A DNA stretch of 48,866 nucleotides from Roseovarius salinarum. GTDB lineage: Bacteria; Pseudomonadota; Alphaproteobacteria; Rhodobacterales; Rhodobacteraceae. Shown here one piece after another: positions 1-8,406 of the stretch. The notes beneath the pieces were generated by a model. It worked only from the letters and a program-made list of their open reading frames with translations. It was not told the origin of the DNA and did not search any database. Position 1 is the stretch's first letter. Each line of letters starts with the position of its first letter. Both the position numbers and the translations under genes were made by a program. Where the stretch lies: positions 84,324-133,189 of the forward strand of contig NZ_PHNT01000009.1 in the NCBI RefSeq assembly GCF_002834145.1. Direction: 5' to 3'.

Positions 1-41
1 CGGACCCGAAACACCAGACGGACGCCAAAAGGAGAGACACC

Positions 42-356
42 ATGCGCACCGCACTCAGCATCTTCGCCATCATCGCCACCACCGCCACCGCATCGCTGGC
101 CGCCCCCGCCGCCGAGCGGATCGCCGGCGACCTCGACGTCAACGACCGCGAGACCATGAACCAGATCGCGGGTGACCTCGACGTCAACGACCGCAAGACG
201 ATGAACCAGATCGCCGGCGACCTCGACGTCAACGACCGCAAGACGATGAACCAGATCGCCGGCGACCTCGACGTCAATGACCGCAAGAGCATGAACCAGA
301 TCGCGGCGGGCGACCTCGACCCCAACGACCGCAAGGATCTGCCGATCCTCGGCTGA
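42..356 (+). CDS. Small secreted protein with tandem 15-residue repeats
   Basis: A 104-residue protein opens with a signal-peptide-like stretch (residues 1-21, ending near SLAAPAA). Four near-identical 15-residue units with the core IAGDLDVNDRKTMNQ follow from residue 27, then a diverged fifth unit (IAAGDLDPNDRK) and a short tail. The start has a good ribosome-binding site (ggagaga, a few bases upstream). Each unit contains D-x-D-x-N-D, which resembles the start of an EF-hand or dockerin-type calcium loop; that resemblance is inference only. A hairpin with a short T run follows the stop, so it is probably transcribed alone. I do not recognise a family and propose no function beyond export to the periplasm or outside. 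Confidence 0.72.
   Translation: MRTALSIFAIIATTATASLAAPAAERIAGDLDVNDRETMNQIAGDLDVNDRKTMNQIAGDLDVNDRKTMNQIAGDLDVNDRKSMNQIAAGDLDPNDRKDLPILG
120..335 (+). repeat. Tandem 45-bp in-frame coding repeats (about 4.8 copies)
   Basis: Units start at 120, 165, 210 and 255, each exactly 45 bp, with a diverged partial unit from 300 that has one extra alanine codon. The units are almost identical at DNA as well as protein level, which points to recent duplication or gene conversion. Copy number could vary between strains by slippage without breaking the frame. Confidence 0.9.
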
Positions 357-368
357 CCGGGCGACAGG

Positions 369-409
369 GGCGGGAACGCAGAAAGATCCAGCTGGCGTTC
401 CCGCCTTTC
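369..409 (+). terminator. Rho-independent terminator-like hairpin after the repeat protein
   Basis: Perfect 11-bp stem: ggcgggaacgc (369-379) pairs with gcgttcccgcc (395-405), followed by ttt. It lies 13 bases after the stop of the repeat-protein gene. The T run is short but the stem is strong. Confidence 0.7.
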
Positions 410-455
410 GCGGCAACTGCCGAATCGGGTCATCGGCGACCTGGTGGCAAATGGA

Positions 456-487
456 CGGGCCCACTCGCCTTGGGGTGAGTGGGCCCG
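456..487. other. Second intergenic hairpin, 11-bp stem
   Basis: cgggcccactc (456-466) pairs with gagtgggcccg (477-487) around a 10-nt loop. There is no T run on either side. It sits between the terminator of the repeat-protein gene and the DeoR-type regulator. It may be a back-up terminator or an RNA-stability element. The rest of 357-675 shows no gene. Confidence 0.55.
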
Positions 488-647
488 CCAGTGCGCGGAC
501 AGGCGCCGGCAGGACGGCGGAGCCGTGCCAAACTCGGACCGGATTGCCGGGGGGCACACCTTTCTTTCGCCGAGCTGCCGCAAGGACGATCGGCCGATCG
601 CCGCGTCCCGCTCGCGTCGTCCCGTTCATTCCCCTGTCACAGTGGTC

Positions 648-661
648 TGCTCATGTGAGCA
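648..661. promoter_or_regulatory. Palindrome, candidate operator of the DeoR-type regulator
   Basis: TGCTCA-TG-TGAGCA is a perfect 14-bp palindrome ending 14 bases before the regulator's start codon. DeoR/GlpR-family proteins commonly repress their own operon from such inverted repeats. The position fits autoregulation of the transporter operon, but no second copy was identified, so this is inference. Confidence 0.4.
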
Positions 662-675
662 AAACGGGGGCGCAA

Positions 676-1446
676 ATGGACAGGCGGTCGGTGATTCTCG
701 AATTGGCGCAGCGGGACGGGCGGGTCATGGTGGACGCTCTGGCCGAAGAACTCGGAGTGTCCTCCCATACCGTGCGGCGGGATCTGAATGCCCTTTGCGA
801 GGAAACCAAGTTGCGCCGGCTGCACGGCGGGGCGGAGTTTATCGACGGCAGCGCCAACATGCCATACGCCGCACGCTCCGTGCTCAATTTCGACGCCAAG
901 CAGCGAATTGCCCGCACGGTCGCGGGCATGGTGTTCGACGGGGCCACCGTCTTCATCTCCATCGGCACGACGCCCGCGCTGGTGGCACGGGCGCTTGCGG
1001 AGAAAGAGGCGCTGACCGTGATCACCAACAATCTCAACGCGGCGATGGCGCTTTCCGAGAACTCGGCCAACCGCATCATCCTGCCCGGTGGCGAGATGCG
1101 CCTGCCGGACCGGGATTTCCTGAACGAGGAGGCGATCTCCGTCTTTTCCGCCTACCGTGCCGACTTCGGGATTTTCGGCGTGGGCGGGATCGATGTCGAC
1201 GGCTCGCTTCTGGATTTCCACGAACCCGAGGTGCGCGCGCGCGAGCAGATCCGCGCCAACAGCCGCACCTCGGTTCTCGTGGCCGACCACAGCAAGTTCG
1301 GGCGGCGCGCGGCGGCAGTGGGCGGCACGCTCGCCGAGGCGGATGCGGTCGTGCTCGACCGCCGCCCCGACGCACCGTTCGGCGCCCTTGTGGAGCCGCT
1401 CAGGGACCGGGTGAGGGTGGCAGGCAACGCCGGAGCGGTCGCATGA
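676..1446 (+). CDS. DeoR/GlpR-family transcriptional regulator
   Basis: A 256-residue repressor-type regulator of sugar or polyol catabolism. The N-terminal winged helix-turn-helix is clear ([19 protein letters not shown], about residues 16-34), followed by the family's RLHGGAEF segment. The C-terminal sugar-phosphate-sensing domain shows ITNNLNAA and the late [11 protein letters not shown] motif. The ATG at 676 is chosen because it places the HTH about 15 residues from the N-terminus, as usual in the family; longer in-frame readings upstream add unrelated sequence. It overlaps the next gene by 4 bases, so it probably controls the transporter. A 14-bp palindrome lies just upstream. The inducer cannot be named from sequence. 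Confidence 0.9.
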   Translation: MDRRSVILELAQRDGRVMVDALAEELGVSSHTVRRDLNALCEETKLRRLHGGAEFIDGSANMPYAARSVLNFDAKQRIARTVAGMVFDGATVFISIGTTPALVARALAEKEALTVITNNLNAAMALSENSANRIILPGGEMRLPDRDFLNEEAISVFSAYRADFGIFGVGGIDVDGSLLDFHEPEVRAREQIRANSRTSVLVADHSKFGRRAAAVGGTLAEADAVVLDRRPDAPFGALVEPLRDRVRVAGNAGAVA

Positions 1447-2537
1447 CGCCCTTCGTCGCGATGCATGGTGTCAGCCGCCGCTGGGACGGACGCGGTGGCG
1501 TGGCCGATGTCACGCTCGAGGTGGCCGAAGGCAGTTTCGTCTCGGTGCTCGGACCCTCGGGCTGCGGCAAGTCCACGCTCCTGCGTCTCATCTCGGGGCT
1601 GGAGTAGCTTCAGGCGGGCCGGATCGAGATCCAGGGGCGCGACGTAACGCGCCTGCCCGCGTCCCGGCGCGGCCTTTCGATGGTTTTCCAGTCCTACGCG
1701 CTTTTCCCCAATCTCAGCGTGCGCGAGAATGTCGTGTTCGGCATGAAGGTACGCAAGGTATCCAAGGCCGAGCGCGAGGAAGAGTTCGCCCAGGTGGTCG
1801 AGATGCTTGGGCTCGAAGGGCTCGAGACGCGCAAGCCGGCCGCCTTGTCGGGAGGGCAGCGCCAGCGCGTCGCGCTGGCCCGCGCCGTGGTTTCGGGCCA
1901 CCCGCTGTGCCTGATGGACGAGCCGCTGTCGAACCTCGATGCCAAGCTGCGGCACGCCGTCCGGCGTGACATCAAGGCGTTGCAGCGCAAGCTTGGGCTC
2001 ACCGTGATCTACGTCACCCACGACCAGACAGAGGCGATGTCGCTGTCGGACATGGTCGTGCTGATGCGCGACGGCCGGGTCGAGCAGGTCGACACGCCCG
2101 CGGGACTCTACGCGCGGCCGGCCAGCGATTTCGCGGCCGAATTCGTCGGCGACCCGCCGATGGCCATGATCGAGGGCGCGGCCCTGGGTGCCGCGGGGCG
2201 CACGATCGGCATCCGTCCCGAGCACATCGTGGCCGTTCAGCCGCAGCAGGCGGACCTTGCCGGGCGGGTCCGTGCGGTCGAGTACCTGGGCGCGCAGACG
2301 CATGTGGTCGTCGACCACCCGGCCGCGCGCGGGCTGATCCTGTGCGCGCCGGGCCATGCCCAGTGGCAGCCGGGCGACGAGATCGGGCTTGGCCTGCCGG
2401 AAGAACACCGGGTTCTCTTCGACGCCGGCACGGGCCGGCTCAAAGAGAACCCGCAGCAGGATTACGGGGCGGACCATCGCCAAACGGCGCCCCGTGATAG
2501 CCGCAAGGCACTTCAACCCCAACCCCTACAAGACTGA
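1443..2537 (+). pseudogene. Ugp/Mal-type ABC transporter ATPase interrupted by an in-frame amber stop
   Basis: Read through the stop, this is a normal-length (364-residue) CUT1-class ATPase of the UgpC/MalK type. It has Walker [10 protein letters not shown] (about residues 37-45), Q-loop MVFQSYALFPN, signature LSGGQRQRVALARA, Walker B LCLMDEPLSNLDAKL, the switch histidine in VTHDQTEAM, and a C-terminal regulatory domain (RTIGIRPEHI). Codon 55 (1605-1607) is TAG, right after SGLE, where family members carry a sense codon; frame and homology continue undisturbed on both sides. A single base change explains it. Internal re-initiation, for example at 1680, would lack Walker A. The gene is either a young pseudogene, suppressed, or affected by a sequencing error. 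Its neighbours are intact, so loss would disable the transporter unless another ATPase substitutes. Confidence 0.85.
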
Positions 2538-2550
2538 AGAGGAAGGCCAA

Positions 2551-3813
2551 ATGCTTCGCTATTCAACTGCCGTCGCCATGCTCTCCGCGAGCGCGGCGTT
2601 TGTCAATCCGGCCGCCGCCGAGACCGAACTGACCATGTATTACCCGATCGCCGTGGGTGGCCCGCTCACCCAGGTGGTCGACGGGATCGTGGCGGATTTC
2701 GAGGCCCAGAACCCCGATATCAGCGTCAATGCCATCTACGCCGGCAACTACGATGACACCCGCATCAAGGCGCTGTCCGCACTCAACTCGGGCGACCCCG
2801 CCCAGCTGGCCGTGATGTTCTCGATCGACGCCTACGACCTGATCGAGCAGGACCTGATCGTGCCCTTCGAGGACGTGATCGCGACCGAGCAGGAAAAGGC
2901 ATGGCTGGACGGTTTCTACCCGGCACTGATGGCCAACTCCGAGATCGAGGGCAAGACCTGGGGCGTGCCGTTCCAGCGCTCCACCATCGTGGCCTACTAC
3001 AACAAGGACATGTTCCGCGAGACCGGGCTCGACCCCGAGCAGGCGCCGCGCACCTGGGACGAGATGGTCGAGATGGGCAAGGCCCTCACCGACGCTGACA
3101 CCCACGGCCTGATGATCCCGTCGACGGGGTATCCCTACTGGATGTTCCAGGCGCTGGCGATCCAGAACGGCAAGGAGCTGATGGCCGCCGACGGGCTGAC
3201 CACCCGTTTCGACGACCCCGAGGTCGTGGAGACGCTGGAATTCTGGAAATCGCTGTCGACCGAGCACGGCATCATGCCCGAGGGCACCGTCGAGTGGGGC
3301 ACGCTGCGGCAGGCCTTCCTCGAAGGCGAGACGGCGATGATGTGGCACTCCACGGGCAACCTGACGGCGGTCAAGAACAACGCCGACTTCGACTTCGGCG
3401 TCGCCATGCTGCCCAAGAAGGAACGGCTGGGCTCGCCAACCGGTGGCGGCAACTTCTACATCTTCAAGGACGCCACCGACGAGGAGCGCGCGGCCGCGCT
3501 TGAGCTGATCAAGTTCATGACCGCCCCCGAGCAGGCCGCGGAATGGTCGATCCGGACCGGCTACATGGGCGTTTCGCCCGCTGCCTACGAGACGGAGAAG
3601 CTGCAGGAATACACGCAGGAATTCCCGCCGGCACTGGTGGCACGCAACCAGCTGCGGCACGCCGTCGCCGAGTTCTCGACCTTCGAGACGGCCCGCGTGC
3701 GCGAGGGGCTGAACAACGCCATCCAGGCCGCGCTGACCGGCGCGAAATCGCCCGGGGCGGCGCTGGCCGAGGCGCAGGCGGCCGCCGAGCGGCTGCTGGC
3801 CGCCTACCAGTAA
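2551..3813 (+). CDS. ABC transporter substrate-binding protein, UgpB-like (family 1)
   Basis: A 420-residue periplasmic binding protein. The first 23 or so residues form a signal peptide (hydrophobic VAMLSASAAFV, cleavage near PAAAE). The mature start TELTMYYPIAVGG and the segment VNAIYAGNYDDT resemble glycerol-3-phosphate and sugar binding proteins of the UgpB/MalE type. WGVPFQRSTIVAYYNKDMF is the family's typical hinge-region block. The ATG at 2551 follows a strong ribosome-binding site (agaggaagg). It lies directly after the ATPase gene and before two permease genes. The substrate is probably a sugar, polyol or glycerophospho-compound, judged only by family and the DeoR-type regulator. Confidence 0.92.
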   Translation: MLRYSTAVAMLSASAAFVNPAAAETELTMYYPIAVGGPLTQVVDGIVADFEAQNPDISVNAIYAGNYDDTRIKALSALNSGDPAQLAVMFSIDAYDLIEQDLIVPFEDVIATEQEKAWLDGFYPALMANSEIEGKTWGVPFQRSTIVAYYNKDMFRETGLDPEQAPRTWDEMVEMGKALTDADTHGLMIPSTGYPYWMFQALAIQNGKELMAADGLTTRFDDPEVVETLEFWKSLSTEHGIMPEGTVEWGTLRQAFLEGETAMMWHSTGNLTAVKNNADFDFGVAMLPKKERLGSPTGGGNFYIFKDATDEERAAALELIKFMTAPEQAAEWSIRTGYMGVSPAAYETEKLQEYTQEFPPALVARNQLRHAVAEFSTFETARVREGLNNAIQAALTGAKSPGAALAEAQAAAERLLAAYQ

Positions 3814-3828
3814 GACGATGGATCCCGC

Positions 3829-3857
3829 GGCGGCGCCGGGCCCAGCCCGGCGCCGCC
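3829..3857 (+). promoter_or_regulatory. Strong intercistronic hairpin between binding protein and permease
   Basis: ggcggcgccgggc (3829-3841) pairs perfectly with gcccggcgccgcc (3845-3857) around a 3-nt loop. It sits 15 bases after the binding-protein stop and 21 before the permease start, with no T run. Such hairpins often protect the upstream message end, giving more binding protein than permease. That role is inferred from position. Confidence 0.6.
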
Positions 3858-3878
3858 CCTTCCCGCGACGAGACGGTC

Positions 3879-4793
3879 ATGGCGCAGGCGACAGCACACC
3901 CGGTTCCGCACGGCGCGCTCATGCAGCGCCGCCGCGCCATACACGGCTGGCTGCTGCTGGCGCCCGCGCTGATCATGCTGACCACCTTCGCATTCTACCC
4001 GTCGCTCGCCACGGTCTGGACCTCGGCCTTTTCGCGCGGCACGCGCCGCAACCCGTCCGAGTTCGTCGGGTTCGAGAACTACCAGCGGCTGTTCGACGAC
4101 CCCACCTTCTGGACGGTCGTGCAGAACAACATCCTGTATGCCGCCGTCACCATTCCGGCCTCCATCGTCATCGCGCTGGCGATGGCGCTCTGGGCGAACT
4201 CGAAGATCCCCGCGCGCAGCTTCGTGCGCACCGCCTATTTCACGCCGACAGTTCTTCCGATGATCGCCGCGGGCAACCTCTGGCTGTTCTTCTACACGCC
4301 GGGGTTCGGCGTCCTGGACCAGATCGGCGCCCTTTTCGGCGCGCCGTCCGTCAACTGGCTGGGCCAGCCCGAGACCGCGCTCTGGGCCATCTGCGCCGTG
4401 ACGATCTGGAAGGAGGCGGGTTTCTTCATGATCTTCTACCTTGCCGCGCTGCAGACCATCCCGCCGGACCTCAAGGAGGCGGCGGACATCGAGGGCGCCA
4501 GCCGCTGGACCTACACGCGCCGCATCGTGCTGCCGCTTCTGATGCCGACCACCCTGTTCGTACTCATCAACGCGCTCATCAACTCGGTCAAGCTGATCGA
4601 TCACCTCTTCATCCTGACCAAGGGCGGCCCGTTCGATTCCTCCAAGCTGATCCTCTATTACATCTGGGAAAACGCCTTCGCCTTCTTCGACGCCCCCGCC
4701 GCGGCCGCGATGACGGTGCTGGTGCTGGCCGTGCTGGGCGCGCTGGCCGCGGTGCAGTTCTTCGTTCTCGATCGCAGGACCCACTATCAATGA
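3879..4793 (+). CDS. ABC transporter permease, UgpA/MalF-like
   Basis: A 304-residue inner-membrane permease of the CUT1 type with about six transmembrane segments (first: WLLLAPALIMLTTFAFYP). The cytoplasmic EAA loop that docks the ATPase is visible as KEAADIEGASRWTYTRRIVL (about residues 201-220). The ATG at 3879 is chosen because the following MQRRRAIHGWLLLAP is the usual N-terminal layout; an internal ATG about 18 codons later is possible. Its stop overlaps the start of the second permease, so the two are translationally coupled and probably form a heterodimer channel. Confidence 0.9.
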   Translation: MAQATAHPVPHGALMQRRRAIHGWLLLAPALIMLTTFAFYPSLATVWTSAFSRGTRRNPSEFVGFENYQRLFDDPTFWTVVQNNILYAAVTIPASIVIALAMALWANSKIPARSFVRTAYFTPTVLPMIAAGNLWLFFYTPGFGVLDQIGALFGAPSVNWLGQPETALWAICAVTIWKEAGFFMIFYLAALQTIPPDLKEAADIEGASRWTYTRRIVLPLLMPTTLFVLINALINSVKLIDHLFILTKGGPFDSSKLILYYIWENAFAFFDAPAAAAMTVLVLAVLGALAAVQFFVLDRRTHYQ

Positions 4794-5596
4794 ACCTCGG
4801 GCGCCATATCGAAAGCGGGCTTGCGCTGGTCCTCGCCGTGCTGTGGATATCTCCGCTTGTCTTCGCTTTCTGGGCGGCGTTCCACACCAGCACGGACGCG
4901 GTGAACTTCAACCTAGCCGCGCCTTTGACGCTCGAGAACTTCCGGACGGCCTGGTCAGGCGCGCCATGGCTGCGCTATTTCCTCAACTCCTTCCTGTTGG
5001 TGACCTCGGTGCTGATCGGCCAGTTCATCCTTTGCACGCTGGCGGGGTTTGCCTTCGCGCAGGTCGGTTTCCGCGGCAAGGACACGCTTTTCGTGCTGGT
5101 GCTGCTGCAGCTCTTCATCCTGCCCGAGGTGCTGATCGTGGAGAACTACAGGGTCGCCGCGACCCTCGGGCTGCTCGACAGCATCATCGGCATCGGCGCG
5201 CCCTACATGGCCTCGGCCTTCGGCATTTTCCTCATGCGCCAGGCCTTCAAATCCGTGCCGAAGGAGCTTGACGAGATGGCGCGCGTGGAGGGGTGCAGCC
5301 TGCTGGGCGTGCTCTGGCGCGTCTACGTGCCGGCGGCGCGTCCGACCTATCTTGCCTACGCCCTGGTGTCCGTCGCGACGCACTGGAACAACTTCCTGTG
5401 GCCGCTGGTGGTCACGAACTCGGAAACCACACGGCCGGTGACCGTGGGCCTGTCGATCTTCGGCGCGCCGGAAAACGGTGTGGACATCTCGGTGATCTCG
5501 GCGGCCACGGTGATGGTGATCCTGCCGTTGCTTGCCGCGTTCCTGGTTTTCCAGCGGCAGTTCGTGCAGGCCTTCCTGCGCGCGGGTATCAAGTAG
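4790..5596 (+). CDS. ABC transporter permease, UgpE/MalG-like
   Basis: A 268-residue inner-membrane permease, the second half of the channel. It has about six hydrophobic segments and the EAA loop DEMARVEGCSLLGVLWRVYV. The start ATG overlaps the previous stop (ATGA). The ending FQRQFVQAFLRAGIK is typical of the MalG/UgpE group (RQF...GLTAGAVK-like tail). It closes the transporter operon; a weak hairpin follows at 5645-5676. No catabolic enzyme is encoded in the visible operon, so the substrate stays open. Confidence 0.9.
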   Translation: MNLGRHIESGLALVLAVLWISPLVFAFWAAFHTSTDAVNFNLAAPLTLENFRTAWSGAPWLRYFLNSFLLVTSVLIGQFILCTLAGFAFAQVGFRGKDTLFVLVLLQLFILPEVLIVENYRVAATLGLLDSIIGIGAPYMASAFGIFLMRQAFKSVPKELDEMARVEGCSLLGVLWRVYVPAARPTYLAYALVSVATHWNNFLWPLVVTNSETTRPVTVGLSIFGAPENGVDISVISAATVMVILPLLAAFLVFQRQFVQAFLRAGIK

Positions 5597-5644
5597 GACC
5601 GCGCCTGCCGGGGCGTCGGCACCCGGCCTGCCGAGCGGGCGTAG

Positions 5645-5676
5645 TCGCAGGGTCCGGCCCGGCAACCGGCCTGCGA
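5645..5676 (+). terminator. Candidate terminator hairpin after the transporter operon
   Basis: tcgcagg (5645-5651) pairs with cctgcga (5670-5676), extended inside by ccgg/ccgg across a 2-nt bulge. The sequence ccggccgcttt follows. The position 49 bases after the last transporter gene fits a terminator, but the T run is only three bases. Confidence 0.35.
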
Positions 5677-5902
5677 CCGGCCGCTTTAGCACCAGGACAC
5701 GCGTCCACGACCCGCTCGGAAAGTCCCGGCACGACAAGGCGCGGCAAACGGCGGCCTGCGACGAATGGGCCGGCCACGGTGCGGAGATGGCAGGGGTCTG
5801 CTATTCGTCCTCTCTGGCGGCCCCGGGCTGCGCTCGTCCCGGGCCGCGAAATCGAAACGGCGCGCGCTGGCCTGAATCTGTTCCGGCGCGCGGATGGCCG
5901 TC

Positions 5903-6225
5903 ACGGCCCAGTTGCCGCCCCCTTGTGCCTTTGCGCGGCCGTCTGGTCGCCGTGCCGTGGGGCTGGAGGCAGGTCGCGTCGATCGTGACGGTTTTCCCCT
6001 GCCGCATTCCCGGTGGCCAGCCCCGTCAGGATCCGGGCGAACACGCCCTTCTGTCCCCTCGGCTTCCAGCGGTTGCATAGGGGCGCGTGAGGGCAACGCG
6101 CGCTTCGACGTGTCACGCCAGCGCGGGACATTCCGGTTGTTGAAGATCATGCCGGACAGAACGCGCCGGTCATCCAACTGGGGCTTGGCGTGGGCCGCCG
6201 GGAAAGACCGCTTGAGCCGCCCCGG
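5903..6225 (-). pseudogene. Degenerate IS5-family transposase fragment (at least two frameshifts)
   Basis: Three minus-strand frames, read in turn, follow the N-terminal half of an IS5-type (IS427-like) DDE transposase. The first gives FPAAHAKPQLDDRRVLSG and NVPRWRD (about 6204-6110). The second gives CPHAPLCNRWK and QKGVFARILTGLA (about 6098-6030). The third gives KTVTIDATCLQPHGTAT and KGTRGRQLGR (about 5995-5903). These match the family order DDRRVLSG, WRD, PHKTLYNRWKRW, GVF, IDATYLKAHRTA, GRLIGR. Only the first catalytic Asp (in IDAT) remains; the extreme N-terminus and the entire C-terminal half are gone. It covers about 107 codons of a transposase usually near 250-270. No terminal repeats were identified. 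Confidence 0.7.
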
Positions 6226-6502
6226 CGTCCCGACAGACTTTGCCCGGAGTGGCATGTATGCCGGCAACTTGCGGGAAACCGCGTTGGCCGGGCGGTGTCG
6301 TGCATGCGACCGTGGCCACGGCGTCAAGTCTGCCGTCACGGCGCGTCGAACGCCAATTGGAGACGACAGGATCGGGCAAATACCAAGGAGGATACACGAG
6401 CCGGCACGCAACCTGAGTGCGTCGAGGGGGTGTTTGCGGCGTGAATGTGGTTCAAGGAACCATTCCGCCGAATGGGGCGACATGCTTGACACGTGAAATG
6501 AA

Positions 6503-6579
6503 TGGTAGGCCCGGAGGGACTCGAACCCCCAACCAAAGCGTTATGAGCGCTCTGCTCTAACCAATTGAGCTACAGGCCC
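6503..6579 (-). tRNA. tRNA with CAT anticodon, probably tRNA-Ile2 (lysidine type)
   Basis: The minus strand folds as a complete 77-nt tRNA with encoded CCA. The acceptor stem is GGGCCTG/CGGGCCT, the D-arm begins TAGCTCAATTGG, the anticodon stem-loop is GAGCG-CTCATAA-CGCTT, and the T-arm is GGGGG-TTCGAGT-CCCTC. The CAT anticodon is shared by initiator Met, elongator Met and the minor Ile tRNA whose C34 is changed to lysidine by TilS. It lacks initiator features. C4-G69 and C5-G68 pairs in the acceptor stem match the TilS recognition pattern known from E. coli tRNA-Ile2, so Ile2 is favoured over elongator Met. Confidence 0.9.
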
Positions 6580-6687
6580 GACCTGCACCGGGTGGTAGGC
6601 GGGGCGCGCCGGGGCGTCAAGGCTTTGCGATTGCGTGGGCGGGGGTGATGGGCTAACTGCTTTCGCGATCACCGAGGGAGACTGGCG

Positions 6688-7737
6688 ATGAGCGAAGGCA
6701 GGAACGGCATCACCTACGCCGACGCGGGCGTGGACATCGCCGCCGGAAACGACCTGGTCGACCGCCTCAAGCCCGCCGCCAGGCGCACCGAGCGGCCGGG
6801 CGTCATGGCCGGGCTGGGTGGTTTCGGCGCGCTGTTCGATCCGAAGGCGGCCGGTTACCACGATCCGGTGCTGGTGGCGGCGACCGACGGCGTGGGCACC
6901 AAGCTGCGGGTGGCCATCGATACCGGCCATCTTGACGGGGTGGGCGTCGACCTTGTCGCCATGTGCGTCAACGATCTGGTCTGCCAGGGCGCGGAGCCTT
7001 TGTTTTTCCTCGACTACTTTGCCACCGGCAAGCTGGAGACCGAGGCCGCGGCACGGGTCATCGAAGGCATCGCCGAGGGCTGCGCGCGCGCCGGCTGCGC
7101 GCTGATCGGCGGCGAGACGGCCGAGATGCCGGGGATGTATGCCGCCGGCGATTTCGACCTTGCCGGCTTTGCCGTGGGCGCGATGGAACGCGGCACGGCG
7201 CTGCCCGAAGGGGTGGCGGCCGGCGACGTGCTGCTGGGGCTGGCCAGCGACGGCGTGCATTCCAACGGCCTGAGCCTCGTGCGCAAGCTGGCGGAGCTGG
7301 CTGGACTTGGCTGGGAGGATCCCAGCCCCTGGGGGCAGGGGGAAACGCTGGGCGCCGCGATCCTTGCGCCGACACGGCTTTACGTGCGCCCGGCGCTGGC
7401 GGCCGTCGCCGCGGGCGGCGTGCACGGGCTAGCCCATATCACCGGCGGCGGTCTGACCGAGAACATCCCCCGTGTCCTGCCCGCGGGCTGCGGGGCCACG
7501 GTGGACCTCGACGCCTGGACCTTGCCGGGCGTGTTCGGCTGGCTGGCCGGGCAGGGCGGCATCGCGCCGGACGAGATGCTGCGCACCTTCAACTGCGGCG
7601 TCGGCATGGTGCTGGCGGTGGACCCCGGGCGCGCCGAGGCCGTCAGCACCCTGCTGGACGAGGCGGGCGAGGCGGTCGTCCCCCTCGGGCGGGTCACCGA
7701 AGGCGAGGGCGTGACCTACACCGGGACGCTGGGGTGA
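6688..7737 (+). CDS. purM: Phosphoribosylformylglycinamidine cyclo-ligase (AIR synthetase)
   Basis: A 349-residue enzyme of de novo purine synthesis: it closes the imidazole ring of FGAM to give AIR with ATP. It starts with the family's [21 protein letters not shown], followed by [13 protein letters not shown] (about residues 68-80), [13 protein letters not shown] and [16 protein letters not shown], all conserved PurM blocks. Length is normal. The ATG at 6688 follows a good site (gagggaga). The stop overlaps the GTG start of purN, a common alphaproteobacterial purM-purN pairing. Cytoplasmic. Confidence 0.97.
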   Translation: MSEGRNGITYADAGVDIAAGNDLVDRLKPAARRTERPGVMAGLGGFGALFDPKAAGYHDPVLVAATDGVGTKLRVAIDTGHLDGVGVDLVAMCVNDLVCQGAEPLFFLDYFATGKLETEAAARVIEGIAEGCARAGCALIGGETAEMPGMYAAGDFDLAGFAVGAMERGTALPEGVAAGDVLLGLASDGVHSNGLSLVRKLAELAGLGWEDPSPWGQGETLGAAILAPTRLYVRPALAAVAAGGVHGLAHITGGGLTENIPRVLPAGCGATVDLDAWTLPGVFGWLAGQGGIAPDEMLRTFNCGVGMVLAVDPGRAEAVSTLLDEAGEAVVPLGRVTEGEGVTYTGTLG

Positions 7738-8327
7738 GCGTGCGCGTCGCGATCCTGATTTCCGGCGGCGGCTCGAACATGGTGGCTCTGGCTGACAGCA
7801 TGACGGGTGACCACCCGGCGCGGCCCTGCCTGGTGCTGTCCAACGTCCCGGGGGCCGGCGGTCTGCAGAAGGCAAGGGCGCGGGGCATCCCCACGGCGGT
7901 GGTCGATCACCGGCCGTTCAAGGGCGATCGCGCGGCCTTCGAGGCCGAACTTCACGCCGTGCTGGTGCAGGCGGGCGCCGAGATCATCTGCCTCGCCGGG
8001 TTCATGCGCATCCTGACCGAAGGGTTCGTGCGGCGCTGGCAGGGGCGGATGCTGAACATCCATCCCTCCCTGCTGCCGAAATACCCGGGGCTCGACACGC
8101 ACGCCCGCGCGCTGAACGCCGGCGACGCCGAGGCGGGATGCAGCGTGCACGAGGTGACGGCCGACCTCGACGCCGGGCCGGTGCTGGGCCAGGCGCGGGT
8201 GCCGGTGAAACCGGGCGACACGCCTGACAGCCTTGCGGCCCGCGTGCTGGAGATGGAACACCGCCTTTACCCCGCGGTGCTGCGCCGCTTCGCGTCCGGC
8301 GACCGGACGCCGGTGAACCTGGGCTGA
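7734..8327 (+). CDS. purN: Phosphoribosylglycinamide formyltransferase (GART)
   Basis: A 197-residue folate-dependent enzyme that transfers a formyl group from 10-formyl-THF to GAR. The N-terminal [17 protein letters not shown] is the substrate-binding loop. The catalytic Asn and His lie in [13 protein letters not shown], and the catalytic Asp in [11 protein letters not shown]. The start is GTG at 7734, overlapping the purM stop (GTGA), so translation is coupled. No nearer ATG would keep the glycine-rich loop. Confidence 0.96.
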   Translation: MSVRVAILISGGGSNMVALADSMTGDHPARPCLVLSNVPGAGGLQKARARGIPTAVVDHRPFKGDRAAFEAELHAVLVQAGAEIICLAGFMRILTEGFVRRWQGRMLNIHPSLLPKYPGLDTHARALNAGDAEAGCSVHEVTADLDAGPVLGQARVPVKPGDTPDSLAARVLEMEHRLYPAVLRRFASGDRTPVNLG

Positions 8328-8406
8328 CAGTCCGGCATTTCCATTCGGCTGCGGCTGTCCTATAGGTGGCCGTCAACGCGCGACAGATCGAAGCCGGGAC
8401 CCCTGC

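Larger units (their letters stand above)
5597..6502. other. Gene-poor 0.9-kb stretch between the transporter operon and the tRNA
   Basis: No intact gene is seen. Open frames here have no family resemblance and overlap on both strands, as expected from high GC. The only recognisable content is a hairpin after the transporter operon (5645-5676) and a frameshifted transposase fragment on the minus strand (5903-6225). The 277 bases between that fragment and the tRNA hold nothing I can identify. Confidence 0.7.

Noticed and set aside
120..335. CRISPR-like array
   Set aside because: The repeats are directly adjacent without spacers and encode a continuous protein.
1152..2522. Long minus-strand open frame opposite the regulator and ATPase genes
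   Set aside because: It mirrors codon structure of well-recognised plus-strand genes and has no family resemblance. High GC makes long antisense frames common here.
1680..2537. Shorter intact ATPase gene starting after the amber stop
   Set aside because: A product starting at 1680 would lack Walker A and the first strands of the ATPase, so it would not be functional by itself.
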